The translations under genes were made by a program, and so were the position numbers. The notes under the pieces were generated by a model. The model did not search any database, was not told the DNA's origin, and worked only from the letters and a program-made list of their open reading frames with translations. Positions 1-6,860 of a stretch of 10,240 nucleotides of DNA are shown here, piece after piece (the first letter of the stretch is position 1; the number at the start of each line of letters is the position of its first letter). The stretch is from Gemmatimonadota bacterium (GTDB lineage Bacteria; Gemmatimonadota; Gemmatimonadetes; Longimicrobiales; UBA6960): positions 1 through 10,240 of the forward strand of contig JAHWKH010000055.1 of NCBI GenBank assembly GCA_019347995.1, read 5' to 3'.

Positions 1-215
1 GGTGCACCGGCTACACCAAGATCTACGTGGCCGTGGAGAAGGCCGCTGAACGGATCGGCGCCGGCGAGTGGGGGTGGAGGAGGGAGGGCCTGGGGCCCCT
101 GCCCGAGGCGCTGGGCGCGCTTCCCGGAGCGGAGGCCATGCCCCACCAGTCCCCCGCCGAGGACGAGCGGCCCCCCGAGGAGCAGGAGCGGGTCGCGGAG
201 GGGTCGGAGCCATGA
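1..215 (+). CDS. hcrC: 4-hydroxybenzoyl-CoA reductase, small [2Fe-2S] subunit, 3' end only
   Basis: This is the C-terminal 70 residues of a two-[2Fe-2S] subunit of the xanthine oxidase/HcrC family; the rest lies before the window. The first complete codons read CTGYTKIYVAVEKA, matching the last cysteine motif (CRCTGY) of these subunits. The two leading bases, GG, fit an Arg codon before the Cys. In the family this cysteine helps bind the [2Fe-2S] cluster nearest the molybdenum cofactor, and the subunit passes electrons between the Mo subunit and the FAD subunit. Family members normally end soon after this motif; here about 45 further residues follow, rich in Glu and Pro. The TGA stop overlaps the ATG of the next gene (ATGA), which indicates one operon. 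Assignment as HcrC rather than a generic Fe-S subunit rests on the downstream [4Fe-4S]-type FAD subunit. Confidence 0.85.
   Translation, partial: CTGYTKIYVAVEKAAERIGAGEWGWRREGLGPLPEALGALPGAEAMPHQSPAEDERPPEEQERVAEGSEP
197..203 (+). promoter_or_regulatory. Shine-Dalgarno for hcrA
   Basis: GGAGGGG lies 8 nt before the ATG at 212, inside the end of hcrC. It selects this ATG over the in-frame upstream start at 68, which would add a low-complexity Gly/Arg/Ala-rich stretch lying over hcrC coding sequence. Confidence 0.6.
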
Positions 216-2641
216 GCACGGGTGGACGCAAGTCGAGGTCGGACAAGGAGTTGAGCCTCATCGGCCGCCGCCTGCGCAAGGTGGACGGCCTGGAGAAGGC
301 CACGGGCCGGGCCCGCTACGCCGACGACATCGCGCTGCCGGGGATGCTCCACGCCAAGATCCTGCGCAGCCCCCACCCCCACGCCCGCATCGTGTCCATC
401 GACACCTCCGCGGCCGAGGCCCTGGAGGGCGTGCGCGCCGTGGTCACGGGGCGGGACATGCCGGTGACCTACGGCATCATCCCCTGGACCCCCGACGAGC
501 ATCCCCTGGCGCTGGACCGGGTGCGCTACATCGGCGACGGGGTCGCCGCCGTGGCGGCGGTGGACGAGGACACGGCGATCGAGGCCCTGGACCTCATCGA
601 CGTGACGTACGAGGTCCTGCCCATCTGGCTCGACCCCGAGGCGGCCATCGCGGCGGAGGGGAGCTACGAGGACGGCACGTACGTCCACGAGCCGAAGAAG
701 CCCGGGTGGAACGGAAACATCACCAAGAAGGTGCACCTGGAGTTCGGCGACGTCGACGGGGAGATGGACGCCTCCGAGGTGGTTATAGAAGGAGAATACT
801 ACTTCGAAGGCACCACCCACGCCCCCATCGAGCCGCACTGCGCCATCGGCCTCTTCGAGGGGAGCGGCAAGCTGACCGTGTGGTCCTCCACCCAGGTGCC
901 CCACTACCTGCACCGGGAGCTCGCGCGCGTGCTCGACGTCGACCCGGCCATGGTGCGGGTGCTCCAGCCGCCGGTGGGCGGGGCCTTCGGCGGCAAGAGC
1001 GAGCCGTTCGACCTGGAGTTCTGCGTGGCCAAGCTGGCCATGAAGACGGGCCGGCCGGTGAAGATCCTCTACACCCGCGAGGAGGTCTTCTACAGCCACC
1101 GCGGGCGCCACCCCTTCCTCATGAAGTACCGGACGGGCGCCGACCGCGACGGGAGGCTGAAGAGCGTGGACGCCCGCATCGTGCTGGACGGCGGCGCCTA
1201 CGCCTCCTTCGGGCTGGTGACGACGTACTACAGCGGCCAGCTCCTCACGGCGCCGTACGTCATGCCCGCCTACCGCTTCGACTCGACGCGGGCCTACACC
1301 AACAAGCCGGCGTGCGGGCCCAAGCGGGGCCACGGCTCGGTGCAGCCGCGCTTCGCGTTCGAGGTGCAGCTCGACAAGCTGGCCGAGCGCGTGGGGAAGG
1401 ATCCCGTGGAGATCCGGCGGCTGAACTTCATGGGGGAGAACACCCGCACCGTGAACGAGCTCCGGGTCACCTCGAACGGGTTCATGGAGTGCCTCGACGC
1501 CGTGGAGCGGGCCAGCGGCTGGAAGGAGCGCTGGCGCCGCCTGCCGTTCGGGCGTGGCCTGGGCGTGGCCGGCTCGTGCTACATCTCGGGGACGAACTAT
1601 CCCATCTACCCCAACGACATGCCCCAGTCGGGCGCCCAGATCCAGATCGACCGCTCGGGGCGCGTCGCGGTGTTCAGCGGCGCCAGCGAGATCGGCCAGG
1701 GCACCGACTCCATGGTGGCGTACGTGGCCGCCGAGGAGCTGGGCGTGCCGCTGGACTGGGTCCGGGTGCTGCGTGGCGACACCGACTTCACGCCGGTGGA
1801 CCTGGGCGCCTACTCCTCCCGGGTCACGTTCATGCTGGGCAACGCCGTCCTCGACGCCGCCAGGAAGCTCAAGAAGCAGGTGAAGGAGGCGGTGGCCCAG
1901 GCGTGGGAGGTGAAGCCGGGCGAGGTGCGCCTGGCCGGCGGATGGGCCCTGTGGGCGCCGGATACCGAGCGGAAGATGCCGCTGCGCGAAGCGTTCAACC
2001 TGGCCGAGGCGAAGCACGGCACCCTGGGCGCCACCGGCTCCTACAACACGCCCAAGGACGTCCATGGCGAGTATCGGGGCGGCACCATCGGCGCCAGCCC
2101 GGCCTACTCGTTCACGGCCCATGTCGCCGAAGTGGAGGTGGACGAGGAGACCGGGGTCGTGGAGGTGAAGAAGATCTGGATCGCCCACGACTGCGGCCGG
2201 GCCCTGAACCCGGTGCTGGTCGAGGGCCAGATGGAGGGGTCGGCCTACATGGGCTACGCAGAGGCCCTCATGGAGGAGCACGTCTTCAAGGACGCCGACC
2301 ACGGTCGGGCCGGGCTGCACAACGCGCCGTCCCTGCTCGACTATCGGATCCCCACGAGCCTCGACACGCCCGAGCTCGAGTCCCTCATCGTGGAGTCCAT
2401 CGACCCCGAGGGGCCCTACGGCGCCAAGGAGGCGGGCGAGGGCCCCCTCCATCCGTCCATCCCCGCCATCGCCAACGCCATCCACGACGCGGTCGGCGTG
2501 CGCATGGACCGGCTCCCGTTCTCCCCCCCGCGGGTGTGGCGCGCCCTGGAGGCGGCCCGGGCGGACGGCTCCCTGGGCAAGCCGGCTCCGCCCCATGGCG
2601 CGCCGTCCCGCCCGGACAGGCACGCCGTCACCGCCGACTGA
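212..2641 (+). CDS. hcrA: 4-hydroxybenzoyl-CoA reductase, molybdopterin (alpha) subunit
   Basis: An 809-aa catalytic subunit of the xanthine dehydrogenase family that binds Mo-molybdopterin. The N-terminal hammerhead domain covers about residues 15-150 (RLRKVDGLEKATGRARYADD). The Mo-binding domain follows, with STQVPH (226-231), GGAFGGK (256-262), PKRGHG (370-375), EIGQGTDS (493-500), GAYSSRVTF (532-540) and KEAGEG (739-744), whose Glu743 aligns with the family's catalytic Glu. The CO dehydrogenase loop AYRCSFR is absent, so this is not CoxL. NTRTVNELRVTSNGF (410-424) resembles HcrA as I recall it. Expected reaction: with HcrB and HcrC, ferredoxin-driven dehydroxylation of 4-hydroxybenzoyl-CoA to benzoyl-CoA in the cytoplasm. 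The length is slightly above Thauera HcrA (about 770 aa); about 30 extra C-terminal residues look disordered. The start overlaps the hcrC stop. The substrate is inferred from the gene set; a related aryl-CoA is possible. Confidence 0.82.
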   Translation: MSTGGRKSRSDKELSLIGRRLRKVDGLEKATGRARYADDIALPGMLHAKILRSPHPHARIVSIDTSAAEALEGVRAVVTGRDMPVTYGIIPWTPDEHPLALDRVRYIGDGVAAVAAVDEDTAIEALDLIDVTYEVLPIWLDPEAAIAAEGSYEDGTYVHEPKKPGWNGNITKKVHLEFGDVDGEMDASEVVIEGEYYFEGTTHAPIEPHCAIGLFEGSGKLTVWSSTQVPHYLHRELARVLDVDPAMVRVLQPPVGGAFGGKSEPFDLEFCVAKLAMKTGRPVKILYTREEVFYSHRGRHPFLMKYRTGADRDGRLKSVDARIVLDGGAYASFGLVTTYYSGQLLTAPYVMPAYRFDSTRAYTNKPACGPKRGHGSVQPRFAFEVQLDKLAERVGKDPVEIRRLNFMGENTRTVNELRVTSNGFMECLDAVERASGWKERWRRLPFGRGLGVAGSCYISGTNYPIYPNDMPQSGAQIQIDRSGRVAVFSGASEIGQGTDSMVAYVAAEELGVPLDWVRVLRGDTDFTPVDLGAYSSRVTFMLGNAVLDAARKLKKQVKEAVAQAWEVKPGEVRLAGGWALWAPDTERKMPLREAFNLAEAKHGTLGATGSYNTPKDVHGEYRGGTIGASPAYSFTAHVAEVEVDEETGVVEVKKIWIAHDCGRALNPVLVEGQMEGSAYMGYAEALMEEHVFKDADHGRAGLHNAPSLLDYRIPTSLDTPELESLIVESIDPEGPYGAKEAGEGPLHPSIPAIANAIHDAVGVRMDRLPFSPPRVWRALEAARADGSLGKPAPPHGAPSRPDRHAVTAD

Positions 2642-3100
2642 ATGCGCAGACCGGTGGTGGCGGGGCTCCTGGCGGTGGCGCTCCTGCTCGCGGCGGTCGT
2701 CGGATGGCGGGCCTCCGGGGATTGGCGGGAGCGGCGGGAGGTCGAGGCGCTGCGCGACGAGCTGCGCGTGCTGCGCTCCTCCGCCGACTCCTGCCAGATC
2801 GCCCTGGCCCAGGAGGAGATGGTCTTCCGCGACTACGACCAGCGCGTCGACTCCCTGCGCGAGCAGGTGGCCGACTACGAGAGCCTCCACCCCGACGGCG
2901 TCCCCGCCGACACCTACCAGGTGTATCTCGAGACCTTCGAGCGCTACAACGAGGCCGTTCCGGCGTGGAGGATGCAGGTGGATTCGCTACAGGCCCACTG
3001 GGAGGCCTGCCGGGAGCGCGTGGACGTTCACAACGTCCACGCCGATTCCCTGCGCCTCCGTCTCGAGGAGCTGGACCTGACGGGCCCCAACGGATCTTGA
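2642..3100 (+). CDS. Membrane-anchored coiled-coil protein of unknown function
   Basis: A 152-aa protein I do not recognise. Residues 1-22 form an Arg-Arg start followed by one hydrophobic helix (VVAGLLAVALLLAAVVGW), most likely a signal anchor that leaves the rest outside the cytoplasmic membrane. From about residue 28 to 145 it is charged and helical with heptad-like Leu/Val spacing (VEALRDELRVL, VDSLREQVADYESL, ADSLRLRLEEL), typical of a coiled coil; a break near 84-90 (HPDGVPAD) suggests a two-helix hairpin. Cys51 and Cys123 could pair across the hairpin. The ATG follows the hcrA stop directly (TGAATG) and no clear Shine-Dalgarno precedes it, so translation probably depends on hcrA. The next gene, a predicted lipoprotein, would lie in the same compartment, so the two may work together. 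Nothing links it to the reductase except its place in the operon. Confidence 0.75.
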   Translation: MRRPVVAGLLAVALLLAAVVGWRASGDWRERREVEALRDELRVLRSSADSCQIALAQEEMVFRDYDQRVDSLREQVADYESLHPDGVPADTYQVYLETFERYNEAVPAWRMQVDSLQAHWEACRERVDVHNVHADSLRLRLEELDLTGPNGS

Positions 3101-3108
3101 GGAGAGAG
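3101..3108 (+). promoter_or_regulatory. Shine-Dalgarno for the DUF1460 gene
   Basis: GGAGAGAG starts right after the stop of the coiled-coil gene and ends 2 nt before the ATG at 3111; its GGAG core is 6 nt away. It favours the ATG at 3111 over the in-frame ATG at 3126. Confidence 0.6.
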
Positions 3109-3110
3109 CG

Positions 3111-4163
3111 ATGCGAACTGTGACGATGGCGAACGGAGGCTGGCACTGGCTCCGCCTGGGCGTCCTGCTGCCGGTCCTGGCCGCCGGCGCCTGCGCCGGC
3201 CCCGACGAGGCCGGAGACGCCGAAGCCGGGACCGAGGCCGCCGAGGAGCTCAGGGATACGGTGGAGGCTTACGTCCGGCCGACCGCGGAGGGGGGTGACC
3301 TGGTGCAGGGCGACACGATCCCCGGCCACGAATCCTGGACGGAGCAGGACTGGGAGGTGCTCACGAGCGTGGCGGGCTGGGCCTGGGAGAACGGCGTCGA
3401 CCGGCTTCCCGTGGGCCAGCGCATCGCCCGCATCGGCGAGGCCTTCGTGGGCACCGACTACATCCCCCAGACCCTGGACCCGCCCGGACCGGAGCGGCTG
3501 GTGGTGAACCTGCGGGCGCTGGACTGCGTGACGTTCGTGGAGGCCGTGATGGTGCTGTCCCACTTCGTCCGGGTGGCCGACGCGGACATCCTCCAGCGTC
3601 GCGACGAGGCCATCGACCTCTACAGCTCCATCCTCACCGACATCCGCTACCGGAACGGGGAGATGGGTAGGTATTCCAGCCGCTTGCATTACTTCAGCGA
3701 ATGGGTCCACGACAACGAGCAGAAGGGCTACGTGCGCGACGTGTCCCGGGAGCTGGGCGGCGTCGTGGACGACGAGCCCATCGACTTCATGACCGAGCAC
3801 AGGGACGCCTACCGGCAGCTCATCGACGACGAGGAGTTCGAGGCCATCGCGCGCATCGAGGAGCGCCTCTCCGGCGAGCCCCGCGCCTACATCCCGCAGG
3901 ACCGGGTGGAGGCGGCGCACCAGGGCATCCAGGACGGCGACGTCATCGCCATGACCAGCACCCTGGACGGCCTGGACGTGGCGCACACCGGGATCGCCGT
4001 GTGGAAGGACGGCGCGCCGCGCCTCCTGAACGCGCCGCTGGTGGGCGAGGAGGTCCACGTCAGCGAAGCGTCGCTGGCCGATCGGCTGGCGGGGATCAGC
4101 GCCCAGGACGGCATGATAGTGGCGAGGCCGCAGGAGACCGACGGGGTACGGGGCCGCTTCTGA
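3111..4163 (+). CDS. DUF1460 family (N-acetylmuramoyl-L-alanine amidase-like) predicted lipoprotein
   Basis: A 350-aa protein of the DUF1460 family (an NlpC/P60-like cysteine fold linked to peptidoglycan amidase activity). The N-terminus has a charged start, a hydrophobic helix (15-25) and AAGAC at 24-28; Cys28 is the likely lipid-modified residue, though Ala at -3 makes the lipobox imperfect. An acidic, Ala-rich linker follows to about residue 50. The family domain covers about 95-340: RIARIGEAFVGTDYI (104-118), LDCVTFVE with candidate nucleophile Cys139 (137-144), SRLHYFSEWVHDN (190-202), and AHTGIAVW with candidate His292 (291-298). The segment usually holding a His (LLHAS-like) reads LLNAP here (305-309). 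Expected place: periplasmic, membrane-tethered, acting on cell-wall peptide or a similar amide. It lies between two reductase subunits, which is unusual. The stop overlaps the hcrB start (TGATG). Confidence 0.8.
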   Translation: MRTVTMANGGWHWLRLGVLLPVLAAGACAGPDEAGDAEAGTEAAEELRDTVEAYVRPTAEGGDLVQGDTIPGHESWTEQDWEVLTSVAGWAWENGVDRLPVGQRIARIGEAFVGTDYIPQTLDPPGPERLVVNLRALDCVTFVEAVMVLSHFVRVADADILQRRDEAIDLYSSILTDIRYRNGEMGRYSSRLHYFSEWVHDNEQKGYVRDVSRELGGVVDDEPIDFMTEHRDAYRQLIDDEEFEAIARIEERLSGEPRAYIPQDRVEAAHQGIQDGDVIAMTSTLDGLDVAHTGIAVWKDGAPRLLNAPLVGEEVHVSEASLADRLAGISAQDGMIVARPQETDGVRGRF

Positions 4164-5149
4164 TGCTCCGCCTTCCCCCGTACCGGTACCACCGGCCGCG
4201 CTCCCTGGACGAGGCGGTCTCGCTCCTCGGGGAGCACGGTGGCGACGCCATGCCCGTCGCCGGGGGAACCGACCTGGTGCCCAACATGAAGCACCGCCTC
4301 TTCGAGCCCCGCCACCTGGTGGCCCTCAAGGGCCTCGCCGAGCTGCGGGGGATCCGCGAGGAGGACGGGCATCTGGTCCTGGGGGCGGCGGAGACCCTGA
4401 CGTCGGTTTCGACGCATCCCCTGGTCCGACAATGGTTTCCGGCGTTGGCCCAGGCTGCCGGCCAGGTGGCGGGACCCCAGCTCCGCAATGCCGGGACACT
4501 GGGGGGAAACCTGTGCCTGGACACCCGCTGCACCTACTACAACCAGACCGAGTTCTGGCGCGACGCGCTGGGCTACTGCCTCAAGAAGGACGGTGACGTC
4601 TGCCACGTCACCCGGGTCGGCAGGAAGTGCGTGGCCGCCCATTCAGCCGACACGCCCCCGGTCCTCATGACGCTGGGAGCCGTGGCCGAGGCGCGGGGGC
4701 CGGAGGGCCGGAGGGAGATCCCGGTGGCCGACCTCTTCGTGGCCGACGGCATCCGGAACCTGCGCCTCGAGAAGGGGGAGATCGTCACGCGCGTCCGGGT
4801 CCCCGCGCCGGCACCCGGGCTGCGCACAGGGTACGCCAAGCTGCGCCAGCGCGGGAGCATCGACTTTCCCCTGCTGACGGTGGCGGCGGCCGCCGAGATG
4901 GATGCGGATGGGCGGATCCGCTCCCTCCGGGGCGTGGTGACGGCCCTGGGATCGCGCCCGCGCGAGCTCACGGGCTGGGACGACCTGGCCGAGGGGGAGA
5001 GGCTCGACGACGATCTCGTGGAGGCACTTGCCGAGCGCGCGCACAAGCAGTGCCATCCGCTGGAGAACATCATCGTGGACCCGGACTGGCGGCGTGCCAT
5101 GGTCCCCGTCTTCGTGCGGCGGGCGCTGCGGGAGCTGGCGCAGGCGTAG
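4163..5149 (+). CDS. hcrB: 4-hydroxybenzoyl-CoA reductase, FAD and [4Fe-4S] (beta) subunit
   Basis: A 328-aa flavin subunit of the CoxM/HcrB family. FAD-binding motifs are PVAGGTDLVPNMK (31-43) and RNAGTLGGNLC (108-118). The central feature is a loop with cysteines at 123, 139, 147 and 156 (spacings 16, 8 and 9). From memory of the Thauera aromatica structure, HcrB binds its extra [4Fe-4S] cluster with Cys122, 138, 146 and 155: the same spacing, shifted by one residue. Ordinary xanthine or CO dehydrogenase flavin subunits lack this loop. In the known enzyme the cluster takes low-potential electrons from ferredoxin and passes them through FAD and the [2Fe-2S] clusters to Mo, running the hydroxylase fold backwards. 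The C-terminal domain (about 215-325, GYAKLRQRGSIDFPLL) is typical of the family. The start shares one base with the DUF1460 stop; no strong Shine-Dalgarno is seen, so coupled translation is likely. No ferredoxin or CoA-ligase gene is in the window. Confidence 0.87.
   Translation: MLRLPPYRYHRPRSLDEAVSLLGEHGGDAMPVAGGTDLVPNMKHRLFEPRHLVALKGLAELRGIREEDGHLVLGAAETLTSVSTHPLVRQWFPALAQAAGQVAGPQLRNAGTLGGNLCLDTRCTYYNQTEFWRDALGYCLKKDGDVCHVTRVGRKCVAAHSADTPPVLMTLGAVAEARGPEGRREIPVADLFVADGIRNLRLEKGEIVTRVRVPAPAPGLRTGYAKLRQRGSIDFPLLTVAAAAEMDADGRIRSLRGVVTALGSRPRELTGWDDLAEGERLDDDLVEALAERAHKQCHPLENIIVDPDWRRAMVPVFVRRALRELAQA
4529..4630 (+). other. Four-cysteine [4Fe-4S] loop of HcrB
   Basis: This segment runs from the codon of Cys123 to that of Cys156 of the FAD subunit, with Cys139 and Cys147 between them. 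The pattern C-x15-C-x7-C-x8-C is the diagnostic insertion of 4-hydroxybenzoyl-CoA reductase beta subunits. An additional Cys118 lies just before it in the FAD motif and is probably not a ligand. Confidence 0.85.
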
Positions 5150-5156
5150 CCCGCCT

Positions 5157-6662
5157 TCAGCGCACCAGCACCCCCACCACCAGGAACGTCGCCGCCACGG
5201 TGATCACCGTGATGGAGATGATGTTCAGCCAGAGCCCGGCCTTCGCCATCTGGGGAATGGTGATGAAGCCGGAGCCGAAGACGATGGCGTTGGGTGGCGT
5301 CGCCACCGGGAGCATGAAGGCCATGGACGCGCCCAGCGCCGCCGTGGCCATGAGCACCAGGGGGGGCGATCCCACGCCCACCGCTGCGCCGGCCATGATG
5401 GGCATCGCCATGGTGGACGTGGCCGTGTTGGACGTCATCTCGGTGAGGAAGACGAAGAGCGCGGCCACGGCCAGGATGAGGACCCAGGTGGGCACCCCCG
5501 CCAGCCCCACCACGCCGCCGCCGATCCAGGCCGCCAGACCCGAGTCGTCCATGGCCCGGGCCAGCGAGAGGCCTCCCCCGAACAGCAGCAGCACGCCCCA
5601 CGGGATCCGCCGCGCGTGCTCCCAGTCCAGCGCGAACTGGCCCTTGCGCAGGTTGATGGGCAGCAGGAAGAGCAGCACGGCCGCTGCCATCGCGATGGTT
5701 GAATCGCGGATGAGGGGTGACAGGTCGGCCAGCCCTGGGATGCGCACGAAGCCCATGTCCTTGGGCTCGCGGAATACCCACGACAGGGCGGTGAGCACGA
5801 ACACCACCGCCACGACGCGCTCTCCCCGGCTCATGCGCCCGAGGGCCTGGCGCTCCGACGCGATCACGGCGCCCGCGTCGCCTTCCAGCGTCCCCGGCGG
5901 GTACAGCACGCGAACGAGCAGAAGCCAGGTGACCGGGAGCATGAAGGCGGAGATCGGCACGCCCACCATCATCCACTCGAGGAAGCCGATGCGGATGCCG
6001 AGCATCTCGTCGGCGGCGCCCGCCAACACCGCGTTGGGCGGGGTGCCGATCAGCGTGGAGAGGCCCCCGATGTTGGCCGCGTAGGCCAGCCCCAGCATGA
6101 GCGCGGTGCCGAAGTTGAAGGGATGCGGCGGCCCGTCGGGGTCGACGGCGGGGACGTCCTTGGGGCGGAAGCGCTCGCTCACCGCCAGCGCGATGGGCAG
6201 CATCATGGCCGCCGTCGCCGTGTTCGAGATCCACATGGACAGGAACGCGGTGGCCAGCATGAACCCGAACACGAGGCTGCCGGGCTGTGTGCCCACCGCT
6301 CCCAGGATCCCCAGGGCGATGCGCCGGTGCAGCTCCCAGCGCTGCATGGACACGGCCAGGAAGAAGCCGCCCATGAAGAGGAAGATCAGCTCGTTCGCGT
6401 ACGGCTCGGCGGCCGAGGGCATCGACAGCACGCCCAGGACCGGGAACAGCACCAGAGGCAACATGGCCGTGGCCGGGATCGGGATGGCCTCCGTCATCCA
6501 CCAGATGGCCATGAGGATCGCCACGATGGCCGTGCGCCACGCCTCGATGCTCATGCCCTCGGGAGCGGGCAGCGCCAGCAGGACGAGGAAGAGCAGGCCG
6601 CCGCCCAGGAGCCCCAGGCGCTGGGCGGTCCCGTACTCGCGGCGGGCTTCCTCGTCGCTCAT
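5157..6662 (-). CDS. SLC13/DASS family anion:sodium symporter
   Basis: A 501-aa polytopic inner-membrane transporter of the divalent anion:sodium symporter family (VcINDY, CitT, NaDC relatives), within the usual length. It has the two internal repeats with paired signatures: SNTAT (146-150) with GTPPNAV (206-212), and SNTATSTMAMPI (411-422) with ATPPNAIVF (454-462). In VcINDY the two SNT motifs and nearby loops bind sodium and the substrate carboxylates. Many hydrophobic helices span about 15-500, consistent with 10-12 membrane segments. The substrate (C4-dicarboxylate, citrate, sulfate or another anion) cannot be told from sequence. The start at 6662 is chosen because GGAG lies 5 nt upstream and the family-like sequence begins soon after; an in-frame start at 6779 would add 39 residues unlike a transporter and would run across the likely promoter. 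It converges on hcrB across 7 bp with no visible terminator between them. Confidence 0.9.
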   Translation of the reverse strand: MSDEEARREYGTAQRLGLLGGGLLFLVLLALPAPEGMSIEAWRTAIVAILMAIWWMTEAIPIPATAMLPLVLFPVLGVLSMPSAAEPYANELIFLFMGGFFLAVSMQRWELHRRIALGILGAVGTQPGSLVFGFMLATAFLSMWISNTATAAMMLPIALAVSERFRPKDVPAVDPDGPPHPFNFGTALMLGLAYAANIGGLSTLIGTPPNAVLAGAADEMLGIRIGFLEWMMVGVPISAFMLPVTWLLLVRVLYPPGTLEGDAGAVIASERQALGRMSRGERVVAVVFVLTALSWVFREPKDMGFVRIPGLADLSPLIRDSTIAMAAAVLLFLLPINLRKGQFALDWEHARRIPWGVLLLFGGGLSLARAMDDSGLAAWIGGGVVGLAGVPTWVLILAVAALFVFLTEMTSNTATSTMAMPIMAGAAVGVGSPPLVLMATAALGASMAFMLPVATPPNAIVFGSGFITIPQMAKAGLWLNIISITVITVAATFLVVGVLVR

Positions 6663-6667
6663 GGAGA

Positions 6668-6671
6668 CTCC
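6668..6671 (-). promoter_or_regulatory. Shine-Dalgarno for the SLC13 transporter
   Basis: On the minus strand GGAG lies 5 nt before the ATG at 6662 (GGAGTCTCCATG). It decides the start in favour of 6662. Confidence 0.55.
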
Positions 6672-6706
6672 GATGGGGGGCGCCGCAGGGGAGGGTCGGC
6701 GGCAGC

Positions 6707-6735
6707 ATTGTGAGGGAAGGGTCCCGGCGGTGCAA
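6707..6735 (-). promoter_or_regulatory. Candidate sigma70-like promoter of the SLC13 gene
   Basis: On the minus strand, TTGCAC (6735-6730) and CACAAT (6712-6707) are separated by exactly 17 nt. Matches to the consensus are 3 of 6 for the -35 box (TTG) and 4 of 6 for the -10 box. Transcription would begin near 6700, giving a leader of about 38 nt before the ATG at 6662. It lies in the only long gap of the window (6663-6860, 198 bp), where no other gene is seen. Prediction by eye only. Confidence 0.4.
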
Positions 6736-6860
6736 GCGCGGGCGAGGGCGTTCTCTCGCTGCTGTCGCTGGCGGTCCAATCACCACGCCGCTCGCCTGCC
6801 CAGAGCCCGGTGGGGGCTACTCCCCGACACGTCCCCGTGGGGCGGCGCGCACGCCGGGTC

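Noticed and set aside
212..2641. Alternative call of hcrA as CO dehydrogenase or xanthine dehydrogenase large subunit
   Set aside because: The CoxL active-site loop AYRCSFR is missing, and the partner FAD subunit has the [4Fe-4S] loop specific to 4-hydroxybenzoyl-CoA reductases.
23..2890. 955-codon open frame on the minus strand opposite hcrA
   Set aside because: Its translation is rich in His, Arg, Gly and Val without any domain, and it mirrors the codon structure of hcrA. It is a stop-poor antisense shadow caused by high GC.
706..3123. 805-codon plus-strand frame across hcrA and the coiled-coil gene
   Set aside because: Arg/Gly/Pro-rich with no motifs; it overlaps three well-supported genes in another frame.
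3661..3706. AT-richer codon run in the DUF1460 gene as a possible foreign insertion
   Set aside because: It encodes the conserved SRLHYFSEW motif, so the composition follows from the required residues and a few chance codons.
6663..6779. 39-residue N-terminal extension of the SLC13 transporter
   Set aside because: The added residues are not transporter-like, the region holds the likely promoter, and a Shine-Dalgarno sits before the ATG at 6662.
4573..6786. 737-codon minus-strand frame over hcrB and the transporter
   Set aside because: It crosses two better genes, one antisense and one in a different frame, and its composition is not protein-like.
6843..6856. GC hairpin (CGGCG, 4-nt loop, CGCCG) just after the beta-barrel stop as a terminator
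   Set aside because: The stem is only 5 bp and no T-run follows on the minus strand; such hairpins are expected by chance in this composition.
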